In this document: positions 52,769 through 64,000 of the stretch, in pieces
How positions within the stretch are numbered: the first letter of the stretch is position 1
How the letters are laid out: every line of letters begins with the position of its first letter
Origin: Paraescarpia echinospica
Lineage: Eukaryota; Annelida; Polychaeta; Sabellida; Siboglinidae
Assembly: GCA_020002185.1 (NCBI GenBank)
Contig: CM034541.1
Location: 51,860,343 to 51,924,342, forward strand
Direction: 5' to 3'
Length of the DNA: 64,000 nt
Made by a program: the position numbers and the translations under genes
The notes under the pieces: generated by a model
The model's input: only the letters and a program-made list of their open reading frames with translations
The model's database searches: none
What the model was told of the DNA's origin: nothing

Positions 52769-53085
52769 CACAAATACACACACACATAAAAGAGTTGGCC
52801 CCGATTCAACGATTTTTAATTAAACTATTTACGCTTTATTGTTAAAATCGAGACACTACTATCCTTGTAAATGTAATTAAGCTTTAAACTTACGCTTTAC
52901 CCTTTGCTCAGGGCTTAACATCCCTTACTAATTATTATCTAAGTTATATATAATTATATAGTATATATTATTATATCTTAACCCCTAAAAGTCTGCATTT
53001 CTACGTTGAATAGACAAATAAAATAAATGGGTGACTTACTGTTGTTAAACTTCTCATTTGGTAAGATGGTTTGTAACATTCAGGT
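50324..53085 (+). repeat. Long dispersed repeat, copy 3 (most complete)
   Basis: This copy runs without the 2-kb insertion that splits copy 1, and so shows the element's continuous form of about 2.75 kb. It includes internal degenerate 60-bp units around 50765-50910 (ACGAACAAGAA...AAACTA) and a (CA)n run. No terminal repeats or clear reading frames are visible. Confidence 0.75.
52687..52790. repeat. (CA)n microsatellite
   Basis: About 100 bp of CA with minor interruptions, in the same position as the shorter CA run at 23849 in copy 1. Confidence 0.97.
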
Positions 53086-53529
53086 AGGGTAGGGTGGGGT
53101 AAGTCTCTACCCCAATCTCATTGTGGAATAATGCATATACTGGGCACATTGCGGCCCCAGGCTAATGTGCTAGGGACATCGGAGCAGGTTGGAGCCTTAA
53201 AGGTGCAGTGGGCAGAGCCAAACCAGCATGTGGATACGTCAAGATGCTGTACCATTCCAACTCCCAACTATGGGCAAATAGCACTGGGCAGATCATGCTC
53301 ACTAGCCAAGGTAGGCAGGTGATCTAGGAGAAGGAAAACTCTGACATAAAACTGCACTAGCAGGTCAGCCAGGGCAGTGCTGTTGAGTGGCTATGATGTC
53401 CCAAATTATATGATGGTACAAGAAACAGTGATGAACAAGAGGGCTACCGCGTCTGGGGCAACCGACACGCCGTCTGCCTTGGCAGCGGCGAGAAGACAAC
53501 GAAATGCAAGGGGATCGTCCGGCCGGCAG

Positions 53530-56500
53530 TTTGAATGTTGGCTCAATGAGCGGTAAAGCGTTTGAGGTGGTGGAGATGATGGGGAGATGATGGGGAGAAG
53601 GCGTTTGGAAGAGCTGTGCATACAGGAACCAAAATGGAAGAGGGATAGAGCGAGAATGGTGATGGATGGATTCAAGCTACTACACACAGGAGGAGATGGA
53701 AGAAGTAATGTAGTTGACACCATTTTATGAGAAGAGATCAGTAAGACGGTGATTCAAGTTGATAGATGGAAGGGACACATAGTGATGACATGGCTTATGA
53801 TTAGGAAACAGCTAGTGTGTGTTGTGTCTGTATACGGCCACAGACGGGAAGGATGGAGGCAGAGAAAGAGGAGTTCAGGGCTGCTTTGGAGAGGTTGATG
53901 GGATCGGTGGATCTGTTGGTGATGTTGTGTATTGCGGGAGACTTAAATGCACATGTTGGAGTAGTGGAACCAGGTGAAGAGGAGAGTGTTGGCAGACACG
54001 GGTGGGGAGTGAGGAATAGAGAGGGTCGATTTATGGTGGAATTGATGGCTAGAAATGACTTAGCAGTGGTTAACTTTTCCTTCCAGAAGCGAGAGAGCCA
54101 TACGATTACGTACAGAAGCGGACAACACAAGACGGAACTGGATCTGCTGATAGTTCAGAGGCAGCAGCCAGGGAAGATTAAGGCCTGCAGAGCTATTGCT
54201 GGAGAGCATGTCACGACACAACACAAGCCAGTGGTGTTCGTTGTGCGTATGCAGAAGAAGAAACAAATTAAGACCGTGGGCCGCAGGACTCTTAGTGTTA
54301 GAGGTGCAAAGACGAAGTCGCTTTTAAATACAAGGAGCGGGTGACAGCTAAATATGAAGAGCTCAGTGAAGAAGTTGGCAGTCTGGAGGGAAAATGGAAA
54401 AAGTACAAAGAAGCATTTGTGGGAACTGTAGAGGAGGTATGTGGAAGAACATTTGGAAAGGGTGGAGTGTCTAGAAGTAGAAAACAAGGATGGTGGACAA
54501 GCGAAGTTGCAGAAATAATGCATGAAAAAAAGGAAGCAAGGAAAGAAATAAAGAAAACAAAGGAGAGGAGAAATCAACCGGCTGCAAGGCTGATACACAC
54601 ATACGGACAGAACAAGAAATCGGCAAAGAGAGCACTTGATAAGGCGAGGAGTGACATGGAAGCATAAGTGTACAGCAAGCCAGATGAGGGTGATGGAAAG
54701 AAGATTATATGCAGGAATGGCCCGAGACAGGGATGAGAATAGTAAGATCGTGAAAGGTGGGACGGTGTTCAAAGATAGAAATGGGAAGTTAGTGTCAGAA
54801 CAAGAAGCAGTGTTGAAGGTCTGGGAAAACTACTTCAAGGAGCTACTGAACAAGGAAGGAATTAACAATGACTTGGAATCACCATCATATGTAGAAAGGA
54901 TAGTGGAGTTAGCTGATATTACTGATACAGAGATGCAAACTGGGTTAAAAGGGATGAAGAAAGGGACAGCATTTGGTATGGATGAGATGCATGTTGAGAT
55001 GGCAATGGTAGCAGGGGAGATTGGAATCAGTTGGACAATGATGCTACTGAATGAGGCAAGGTAGAGTACCAGAAGAGTAGTTGACAGGATTATTAGTCCC
55101 AATATGGAAAAGGAAGGGAGATGTGCAAGATCCAGGGAAATACAGAGGGATCACAGTTCTAAGTCACATCATGAAGCTGCTGGAGAGGATCCTGGATGGG
55201 AGGATTCAAAAGAGAGTAGACCAGGAATTAGTTGAAGAACAACAGGGATTCAGAAAGGCCAGAGGGACGACATATGCAATGTTTGCATTGAGACAGCTGG
55301 TGGAGAAGAGGTTGGAGATGCAAGGGAGAATGGCAGTGGGATTTGGTGACCTGGAGAAGGCCTACGACACAGTCCCAAGAGAGATGGTGTTGGCAACAGT
55401 TAGACGGATGTGAGTGACTGAAGCCAGGATAGTGGGAGCAATGTGTGGAAGAAGAACAGGAAGAGTTGTGACTGGATATGGGATGTCGAAAGAGTTCCAG
55501 TTAACATCGGATTGAGGCAAGGAAGTGTCCTACGCCCATTACTGTTTAGCATAGTGATGAAACTAATCAGCAGGAAGTTCAGTACGAAGGATGTTCTCAG
55601 AAAGATTATGTATGCAGACGATCTTGCCATAGCAGCAGAAAGCAAACAAGAGCTACAATACATGTTGGAAGAATTGGAACATGGCGTTCAAGAAACACGG
55701 ACTGAGAATGAGCCTTGAAAAGACAGAAGTGGTGTGGGTTGGACAAGAGAGAGGGGAATTGGACATCAGTTTGGATGGAAAGGATTAAGCAAGTGGACGG
55801 CTTTGTATACCTTGAAGGAATGATTTCGGCAGATGAGCGTTCAAATGTGGAGGTGCGACGCCGAATACAAGCATGAACGAATGCTTGGAGAAAAGTAGAG
55901 GGAGTCACATTGGCTCGGGAACGGGGGGGGGGCGGGCCGGGCGGGCGGGCAGCTGTCTCCCCAGGAATTTCTCCGGGGGCAGACATATGGTTCTGCCCCA
56001 CATTAAATGTGAGCGTGAATGTTTGTTTTTGTGGCGAGCATCAATGGCGGGTGGAAATGTAAATTTTATGAGACGATTAATGTGTATTTTTGTCGACTGT
56101 GAAAGGTTTGTGCATTGGAGGGCAGACATATGTTTTTTCTGCCCCCCCCCACCCTCGTATAGCTGAGACAGCGGAGAGAAGCTGGAGAAGGTAAATTGAC
56201 AGCAGCAGCGCGACGTAAAAATAACATTTTCAACAGTACTGTCCCCCGTGTCCGGATGTCATGAGTTCACAGCCGAGACAGTGGAGAAGGTGAAGTTACA
56301 GCGGCAAAGCGGCGAACAATTTCCAACAGCACCCCCCCCCCTCCGTCTTCCGTTGTCACAGTCGAGCCAAACGAGACAGCCACAAGGTGAAGGAAGATGT
56401 GAAGATATGCGGCGGGCCGGCGGCGAAAATTTTTGAGTAATGCTGAAGCTCTGTTAGCCCCCCCCAATATGAATTTCGTTCCCGTCCTACTGGAAGTCAT

Positions 56501-56950
56501 GATGGACAGAAAAATATCGAAAAAGCTGAAAGGGAAGGTCCTGAGAAAGTGTGTTATACCGGCATCCTATATGGTCTGGAGACAGTGGCGCTGACAGAAC
56601 AAAAACTACAGAAGCTGCAAGTTTGTGGGAACGACTGGATTAGAAGAATAACAAGAACAAAGAGGGTAGACAGAAGACGGACGAATAACCTGAGAACAGA
56701 GGTTGGAAAGCTGTGTAGTGTAACAGAAGGATTATTGAGAAACCGGATGAGATGGGCAGGCCCCTTGGCAAGGATGGATGCCGGAAAAATAGCGAAGAGA
56801 GCAGAGGCGGAACAACATAAAGGACACAGAAAAAGGGGAAGGCCATAGCTGAGATGGGAGGACTGCGTGAGGATGGACATGGGAAGATCGGGGGCGGATG
56901 AAAGATGGAGAGAGGGAGCGATGGACAGAAAACGGTGGACGGAAAAACAG
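53530..56950 (+). mobile_element. RTE-type LINE with decayed endonuclease-RT ORF
   Basis: The endonuclease begins near 53530 (LNVGSMSGKAFEVVEMMGR in broken frames) and continues at 53817-54344 with IAGDLNAHVGVVEPG, RNREGRFMVELMARNDLAVV and HTITYRSGQHKTELDLLI. The linker lies at 54341-54667. The RT spans 54750-55720: KYRGITVLSHIMKLLERIL, QQGFRKARGTTYAMFALRQL, motif A FGDLEKAYDTVPRE, LRQGSVLRPLLF and the YADD active site (55612-55623). After an insertion (55908-56494) the C-terminus resumes: LYGLETVALTEQKLQKLQVC, RRITRTKRVDRRR and MRWAGPLARMD. RTE or Proto2 is the best clade guess. Several frameshifts are present. Confidence 0.85.
55908..56494. mobile_element. 587-bp insertion in the RTE-type LINE
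   Basis: AGTCA flanks it on both sides (55903-55907 and 56495-56499), and the LINE protein frame resumes directly after. The interior has poly-G and poly-C runs, a repeated GGCAGACATATG motif and two related ~110-bp units (AGCGGAGAGAAGCTGGAGAA and CAGTGGAGAAGGTGAAG types). The element type is not recognised; it is non-coding. Confidence 0.6.
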
Positions 56951-57348
56951 AGAGAGTGGTTCAGCTTTACTGTACCTGACCCTCACCCGTGTTCAGCAAG
57001 GAACAAGGAGGAGACACAGAGAGTGGTTCAGCTTTACTGTACCTGACCCTCACCCGTGTTCAGCAAGGAACAAGGAGGAGACACAGAGAGTGGTTCAGCT
57101 TTACTGTACCTGACCCTCACCCGTGTTCAGCAAGGAACAAGGAGGAGACACAGAGAGTGGTTCAGCTTTACTGTACCTGACCCTCACCCGTGTTCAGCAA
57201 GGAACAAGGAGGAGACACAGAGAGTGGTTCAGCTTTACTGTATCTGACCCTCACCCGTGTTCAGCAAGGAACAAGGAGGAGACACAGAGAGTGGTTCAGC
57301 TTTACTGTACCTGACCCTCACCCGTGTTCAGCAAGGAACAAGGAGGAG
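56949..57348 (+). repeat. 67-bp tandem repeat, 6 units
   Basis: Six nearly identical units of AGAGTGGTTCAGCTTTACTG, TACCTGACCCTCACCCGTGT and TCAGCAAGGAACAAGGAGGAGACAC. The first unit coincides with the C-terminal coding end of the RTE-type LINE, so the array grew from the LINE 3' end. The only clear difference is a C-to-T change at 57242. Confidence 0.95.
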
Positions 57349-59055
57349 AGCAACACAAATGAAGCGTACCCATTTGCAACTAAAATTAATAATATTATGC
57401 CTGTAGTTTATTAGAATAACCTCGTTGAAGAAATAAATATGTTGTATGGACAGCACCATTTTCAGAGAAAGGATGACGTCACGGGTTCCTACTCTTCCCA
57501 GTTAACCGGTCGCCAAACTGGGAACACTACTCTAGGTTACGACGCTCAGTAAACCCATATATTTCGTTCAACTATTTATTTGTATTGGTAGTAATATAGT
57601 CTCATTATATAAGTTGTTTTTATGTATAATGTGAGATGTTTATATACACACTCCTATTGCAAGGACAGCGGTTTACGATGTAAATAATCGCCAAATTTGC
57701 TTTGTCGCTGTAACTTGTAAAATTGCTACGTCATGATGGTGCATGGTATGCCATTGTAATAAGTGTTTATGCATGCAATGGTGTGACTCTGCTTCGGAAT
57801 AAACGGAATTTGAGAAACCACTAAATGAGCTGGAATATTCGTCTACATGTCCAACAAAACTAGGAACCGACGTCATAGCTCGGTGCTAATTGGTCACCTG
57901 TCTCACCATGAGCAAGACATCAGCCTCCACGATATCGGACATTCTACTAGATTCTTCCACTTTGAGAACGCATTCTGAGTTAATGACTAATGTAAAAATT
58001 TTCATTGTGGTTGTAAATGGTAGGTTTGTATTAACTCTTTGTGGTGTATAACACCAGAAAGTTGCCTTTTCCCCTTTAATGATATTATAATTATTGTATG
58101 ATAGGCAACTTGTACCTATCTCCTGTAATCATATGAAATAATTAATTGAGTTATCCTGTTGCTTGTTTTTTAATTGCATTGCTCTTCCACCTAGTTCATG
58201 TTATATTTGTCTCACGTCACGTACGTTGTGCTGCTAATTAGCAATCACTTTAGTACACGAAATAATACCAACACGTCTGGTACAAAAACAAGGTAGTGCA
58301 TATGATCAAAGCCGGTCACCAGTTCTAAAACCTTATCATTTTCAGGATACTTATTGCAATTTTGGACAGTAACAGAGAGCACATTTTGATAAAAAAAAGG
58401 TTGACAATTGGTTCCGCTCAGTAGTATAGTCATATGTTCACGCTACTGAGTAATATCATATTTTACAACAAATATTCATGTAAGACCATTTGAAAAATAA
58501 GATGAATAAAGTAATTAATATTATGCGATACACATTGTGTCCTGGTATTCAAATAATGTTTAGCACTCTCGGTCACCATGTTCAATGTCCCTTTAGGTCA
58601 CATTTTTTTGTACATTTTCTGCAGTCTGCTGCGACACCTGTTGGTGACATCACCGAAGGAAGTGTCACTGAGCTCGTAGGGCTTTAGCATTGTGCACGGC
58701 GGTACGGCGTGGTGCTTCATCAGACTCTACCTGAAATTGTAATCGCGGAGTTTAACCTTGCATTATATCCACTATGTGTTATGCAATAACGCAACATCTA
58801 GAAAAAAAAAATTATGTACATCCAGCTGCATATTATCTTTTCGGTGATATTTCAATTTAAAGTACAACCGCTATGCATGAAATTGCAATAACAAATTTAA
58901 TATTTGTGTATCAGCGTATACGCAGTAATCTGATAAACCTAATGTGTCCGCTGGATGTACATAGGATTTGTTTTTCGTGTTTGAGTTACTGGCTTTTAGT
59001 GTCTCTTCCAAAAGACACAGGCAATGTGAGGAGAACGAAATTGCCTAACTTTCGA
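57349..59055. other. Gap without genes
   Basis: No repeat or coding feature is recognised in about 1.7 kb of AT-rich sequence. Confidence 0.4.
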
Positions 59056-59137
59056 AATGGTGGCAGGTGGAATCGAACCATTGTCTCCTCGATCGACACT
59101 CCGGAGCACTACCGCACGACCGCCGCTCCCCACTTAT
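59056..59137 (-). other. tRNA-like sequence (probable SINE remnant)
   Basis: On the minus strand a GGTTCGATTCC B box and a plausible A box (GGTCGTGCGGTAGTGC) lie about 40 bp apart, preceded by GGGGAGCGGC. The stems do not complete a cloverleaf. Confidence 0.4.
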
Positions 59138-59379
59138 ACAAATAATGATTATATGTATGTTGCGATACCGTCGTACTACTTTTACGGTCTTAATTACTAT
59201 CACCCATTGTCGTCGTCTCTACAAAGTTTTCAACACGATCTGCAGCCTGTGATACAGCTGACAGGATGCGGAGACATTGTGTGTTATGCTCTCCAACTAA
59301 TGTGGCCTCCGATGCTGACAAAGACGTATTTTATTAACCACTATCATACACTTTCTTAACCGTTAGCCGTTATGACGTC
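59138..59379. other. Short spacer
   Basis: Nothing recognised between the tRNA-like sequence and the endonuclease remnant. Confidence 0.35.
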
Positions 59380-61680
59380 ACGCTCATTATCGGCGATCTC
59401 AATGCAACTGTCTCCATATCGCCTGCTTCAAGAAACCTACGGCGCAATCTATTGTTGGGCCCATCTCCCCAGACAAAACTAACGACAATGGTGAACGACT
59501 TCTTCAAACGTGCTTCTCAAATGGCCTTGCCTTAGCAAACAACTGGTTCCCTCATAAAACCAATACACGTGGTACAGCAACTATGGTAGGACAAAGAAGA
59601 TGATCGATTATATCGTAATAAATCGCCAGAGGCTCTCATCAATAAACAATTGCCGTACTTATCGTGGTGCCGAACTATCCAATACGGATCATCGCCTACT
59701 GATTGCCAAGCTCAAACTCAAACTTAAAAAGCCCGCCAAATGCAAACCTTCACCTCGGTATAAAACTAGTCTTCTCTGTGAACCAAATATTCACAATGCC
59801 TATGCCATTGAGCTCTCTAACCGTTTTGGCGCGCTTGCTTCTCTCGACGAAACTAATCTCAAAGACAGATGGAATACTTTCAAATCAGAAGTATCCGAAG
59901 CTATTGTAATAACCATCGGCCATGTCAAAACGGCTCGTAAACCATGGATCACGGCCCACACAGTCTCAATCATCGACGAGTGACGTGACGCCAGACTCTT
60001 CGGCAACACTGACTCCTACCGAAAACTGAAACAGTCTCGAAAACGCGCCCAGAGAGAATGCTGCTATTCAAAACAATCATGCCGTCATGTATCGGGAATT
60101 CAGAATCCTGACAGCTGGTCACACAATCCACAATAAAATAAATCTTGTTACGTCTCAAACCGGCTCTACTCTTACAAACAAAGAAGACTGCCTCAATCGC
60201 TGGAAAGAACACTTCGGCAATCTCCTCACCAAGCCACCGTTGGAACCGAACCCATGTGACGACACCTCTCATACTGTCAATGTATACCTATCTCAGAGTC
60301 ACCTGTGACCGTCGAGGAAGTGACAAAGGCTATTTCCAAACTGAAGAATGGACATGCGACTGAAATGCTCAACGCAGATGGAACCTCTATGATTTTGTGG
60401 CTTCAAAATATCATAAACTGTGTTTGGGTAAACGAAGAAATCCCAACTGATTGGAGAAGTGGTATCATCCTGCCATTCTGGAAACACAAGGGCGACCGCC
60501 TAATATCCAGCAATGTCACAGAGGAATAACACTTCTATTGATACCTGGTAAACTGTTCGTACTCATCTTGTTACATCGTTCTATTGACGCTATTAGGTCA
60601 AAAAGAAGAGTTCAGCAGGCTGGTTTCGTCCCGGGCCGTTCCACGATTGATCAGATATTCTCTATACGCCAGATTATCGAAAAGCTAAATTAATTTCGTC
60701 AAATCGCCTTTTTTGCTTTTATTGATTTTAAAGCTGCTTTTGATAGCATCGACCGCAAGAGCCTCTGGATGCACCTTCAGAACATTGGCCTGCCCCAAAG
60801 TTATGCCGATTGTTCAAGCTACTGTACAGCGACAGTGAGAGTTGTGTCCGCCTCGATAATGATTCCTCAGATCTTTTCTCCATTGGCACCGGTGTACGGC
60901 AAGACTGTGTGGTTACCCTGACCTGTTCAATCTCACCATTGACCGTATCATGCGACAATTCGACAGACATTCTTCCCTTGGCGTTAAACTTGGAGACACT
61001 GTCGTGACAGACCTGGATTATGCAGATGACATTGCCATCTTCTGCACATCGCGTTCTGGCCTCGTCGTCGTCTTCAAGGAACTCTGCTCTATAACCAGTG
61101 TTGTTGGCCTTTCCATCAGCTGGGCCAAAACGAAAGCGATGCCAATATACGCAGACATCGATGTGCTCAGCCTCATCACCATCAATGGCGAAATCATCGA
61201 CTTTGTGGAAGGCCTCAGCATGTCGTTTCCGAATATGTCTTTCTTGCGCTATCCTCTGCCAGAAGGTGCCCTTCCAGTACTCGTCTACTCGTCTCTCCAC
61301 CGGCTCGCCGGTTTTCCTCTAGAACGTTTCCCTTCGTAAGGTCTCCAGGTTGTGATACGCGATGTCCATCGGTTATCTCGTAGTCTGCTTTTGTGCCCTG
61401 CCTAGGTCCACTTCTGTCTTCTGATTTGTTCTATCACGTCTATGACCTTTGTCTGCTATCTTACCCAGTTGTTTGTTTTTCTCCCCCGACATGTGATGTT
61501 TAACATCCCCAAGGGCAACTGTGGAACCTACTTGAACAAACAAGTCTACAACTCATTCGAACTTCCAGCGATGACAAACGGCGCGGAAACATGGGCACTC
61601 ACCATCCAGGCAAAGAACAAGCTAGCAGCCGCACAAACAAAGACACACTTCTTTCCTTCTGTGTTTGTATTATTATAACT
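59380..61680 (+). mobile_element. RTE-like LINE, second lineage, decayed
   Basis: The endonuclease remnant reads LIIGDLNATVS (near 59395), then IDYIVINRQRLSSINNC, and AELSNTDHRLLIAKLKLK with its catalytic Asp-His (59600-59750). RT pieces: TVEEVTKAISKLKNGHATEM (60305), QAGFVPGRSTIDQIFSIRQI (60600s), motif A FIDFKAAFDSIDRKSLW (60720s), GVRQDCVVT (60890), and the active-site LDYADDIAIFC (61015). The C-terminus has ELPAMTNGAETWALTIQAKN (61560). It is different in sequence from the RTE-type LINE at 53.5 kb. Many frameshifts. Confidence 0.82.
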
Positions 61681-61994
61681 GGTATTCTCACAAGTTGCTG
61701 AATTACATTCCTAAACAGATCTTACAAGATACATTTCAATGGTCGTTGTAGCCATTTTGATGAGAGGTTCTCACTTTTCAATGGCCTTTTGACGAATCTG
61801 CTGGGAAAACGTTTTGATATTATTTGTATATAACTTATTTGTCTGTAGTAAATATATGATGGAATATATTTGGTTCATTTTAGCATTTGCATTATTGGTA
61901 TGTAATAAGTGTTCATCAACATTGCGATAAAATAAAGTCGTCATTATGAAATCATGGAAACCATAGATCACATTATTCTTATAATTCTACTGTG
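61681..61994. other. Gap without genes
   Basis: AT-rich sequence with no recognisable feature. Confidence 0.35.
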
Positions 61995-62755
61995 CAACTA
62001 TCCGTACATATGTTTTTGCAATTGTATTTTATAAACTGTTTCGTCAATACTGTATTGACCATCAACGACTCATAACGAAACGAAAGTGAGTTGTGTGCTT
62101 TATTGAACCACGAAGGAAGTACATGTTATTCCATCTCAAAAACACTACCTAATTCCAGTGTTACATTTTCATTTAATTTGCTGAATATGATTGTATTTAG
62201 AACGATGTTTAGGCATTATTGTTTGGAGTTATGGCCCGTAGATACAAAATATTACCATAACTGACTCGAATTGGGAAAACATTTGTGTCGACATCCGCTT
62301 AGCACACATAATGTCAAACGAAATGTCAAAACGGCTATAAATGCAGACGCATTTAATTTCCGAAATGGTGTTTTAAGTATAAACGTAGAATGTATGAGTC
62401 GGTGACATTAAAGCTTATTGCCGACCACATTGAAATGTGATATCAGAGGAACGTATTCCCACAAGACGGAATAACTTCCGCGCGGCAGGATACACAGCGG
62501 CGGTTAACCATTCGGGTCAATTGGCGGCGGATGATTGAGCATTTAGTCACGATCATATTTTAATTCTACTACTTGCGCCTGGTTGTAAGCTCAATCAGAT
62601 GTGACACGTTTTGGTAAATAATTATCGAAGCCTCTATTTGAATACCGATCATCGCTCTTGCTCGTGGAAACGACCCCCAGAACAGTTGAGTAGTTGTAGT
62701 TTATTGCTCTTGTTCTTAGTGAAAACAAACTCCGGAACAGTTGAGTGTATATATG
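61995..62755 (-). repeat. Long dispersed repeat, inverted copy 4
   Basis: The reverse complement matches 50865-51470: ATTTCCGAAATGG, ATGTCAAACGAAATGTC-like, GACTCGAATTGGGAAAAC, and TACTGTATTGACCATCAACG. It is cut on the right by a hAT element at 62764. Confidence 0.7.
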
Positions 62756-62763
62756 TTTGTAAT

Positions 62764-63999
62764 CAGTGATGGCATGTAACCAGGTACAAATACTTCGTTA
62801 CAGTACTTAAGTTTTTTTTTAAAGTAACCGGCATGTAACTAAGTACAATTTAATAAAGTACTTTTACTTGTAACGAAGTAGTTTTATAAAAAGTAACAAG
62901 ACTTTTTACTTCGTTACTTTCGTTTACTTCTCGAAATATTTTCGTTACAATATTTCCGTGTCTAGTCGCCAGGGGGATCCTATCGCCGATTTACCGGCCA
63001 GGTCGCAATCGTATTTGCGTACATACGCTTTCCGATAGCGCGTCAACGCTGACCTCTATAAATAAGAGATCACCGAGCGGGAAGTCGTTTGGAATTATTT
63101 TTTGGATGGATGTTACTATTTATATATTTATGTTACGAAAATATTGCGAGGACTGGCGAAAACCGTGTCGTTCTCTTGGCCTCAAAAGTTCGCTAAGACG
63201 CAATATTTTCGTAACAAAAATATACCTGGGATGGTGTTGAATGGTGGATCTAACGCACTGAGCTTTCAAATTTAGGCAAAAGTGTAGTTATATCGACGAA
63301 ATTGAAGTGGGCCCGGATACTAAACAAGTGCCCATGTTCGTAACTATACTGCTGTTATCTGTATTATACTGCCTTTTACTGGGCATGGCGACTATGGTCG
63401 TCTTATTAGCCCTTAATATAAACATTGGCTTTTTCATAAAAAATCTGAAGAAACTTTTGTGAAATAGATCCCTATTGTAACTTCCTGGTTTTGGTGAAAT
63501 ACTTGCAATTTTCGTAAGAGTAAACATGGTGGCGAGTAAACACTGCTATCGACGACTATCGTCCAGCGGTTATTATCAGGTGAAAGAGACGCTATTATTG
63601 TAAGTGTAGTTGGATGGAACGATATGGTCATACCACGTCATACATGTGTTTAGTGGCAAAATCTCGTGAGATCCAGGGGAACGATAGTCGTAGATGAACA
63701 ATAGTCGGCCACTATAATCATATAACTTCCTGTTGCAGAGACTGCTATTGAGTTAATGTTCGTATAGAGTAAAGTAGTTATTTTCGTCTCGCATTTTGTG
63801 TGCCTGCTGTAATGTTGAAATTAAAACGTTGATTTGTACTTTTACTCTTACTTCAAGTACTTTTGAAAGTTACTTTTACTTTTTACTCAAGTAGGTTTTT
63901 TTAAAATATACTTTTACTTTTACTTAAGTAGTTTTGAGGTGAGTTACTTAATTTGTACTTCTACTCAAGTACAACATAAAAGTAGTTCAGTCAACACTG
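62764..63999. mobile_element. Non-autonomous hAT-like element
   Basis: The left end CAGTGATGG and right end ...CAACACTG form short inverted termini. Both are followed by the GTAAC/GTACTTTTACTT-rich subterminal sequence common in hAT elements (62770-62945 and 63830-63970). An 8-bp duplication would start with T at 64000, and the left flank is TTTGTAAT; only that one base can be compared. Inside is a hairpin around the inverted ATGTTACGAAAATATTG and CAATATTTTCGTAAC (63130-63225). No transposase ORF. Confidence 0.65.
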
Positions 64000-64000
64000 T

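Noticed and set aside
56898..57414. Overlapping 63-codon ORFs with repeated VPDPHPCSARNKEET
   Set aside because: They are frame-shifted readings of the 67-bp tandem array.

Overview
The window is animal nuclear DNA, most likely from an invertebrate. It is AT-rich and intron-bearing, packed with decayed L2-, CR1- and RTE-type LINEs, DNA transposons, microsatellites and minisatellites, and I find no clear conserved host gene. I cannot name the species. The L2/CR1/RTE mix with Polintons would fit a mollusc or another marine invertebrate, but that is inference.

The centrepiece is a complete, recently inserted Polinton/Maverick (adintovirus-like) element at 27737-44355. It has terminal inverted repeats of about 290 bp starting AGTAGTG and a perfect 6-bp target-site duplication (CCCGGT at 27731-27736 and 44356-44361). 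It sits inside ORF1 (the SGNH-esterase ORF) of a minus-strand CR1 LINE, whose two halves flank it at 24350-27730 and 44362-45131. From left to right it carries: a three-exon minus-strand gene (28085-29010); a NADAR-domain gene broken by one stop (29282-29845); an RPA70-like OB-fold ssDNA-binding protein (30090-30704) whose first 18 codons end at a strong splice donor; two downstream ORFs that lack an ATG but begin at good in-frame splice acceptors (30787-31656, 31686-32240); protein-primed-type family B DNA polymerase fused to N-terminal zinc fingers and an OTU-like cysteine-protease domain (32545-36895, one frameshift). The virion and integration block follows: a 58-residue membrane protein, the packaging ATPase, two small Polinton proteins, a retroviral-type integrase with chromodomain, a two-helix membrane protein, penton/minor capsid protein, a pX/pVI-like basic protein, the double-jelly-roll major capsid protein and an adenain-like protease. 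Four TATA boxes (three 40-44 nt before their ATG, one about 80 nt), several AATAAA signals, a repeated promoter module and a repeated 3' hairpin frame these genes. Five genes carry in-frame stops, a frameshift or a small duplication, so this copy is a young but non-functional provirus.

Left flank (1-24350): four copies of one L2-type LINE with an N-terminal PHD-like finger. Two of them lie in a nearly identical 1887-bp tandem duplication (11344-13230 / 13231-15117). There is also a DNA transposon with 26-bp TIRs and a dispersed 16-bp motif (4197-8015), an L2 fragment with a 66-bp triplication over reverse-transcriptase motif A (about 16.0 kb), an RTE tail, another L2 tail, and a long dispersed repeat (from 19405) interrupted by a hAT-like insertion that holds a BED-type zinc finger and a 42-bp minisatellite.

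Right flank (45132-64000): an L2 3' end, 50-bp tandem repeats, further copies of the long dispersed repeat (47.6, 49.6-53.1 and, inverted, 62.0-62.8 kb), a 304-bp palindromic MITE, tRNA-like sequences, an RTE-type LINE (53.5-56.9 kb) with a 587-bp insertion and a 67-bp tandem-repeat tail, a second RTE-like LINE (59.4-61.7 kb), and a non-autonomous hAT element that ends at the window edge.
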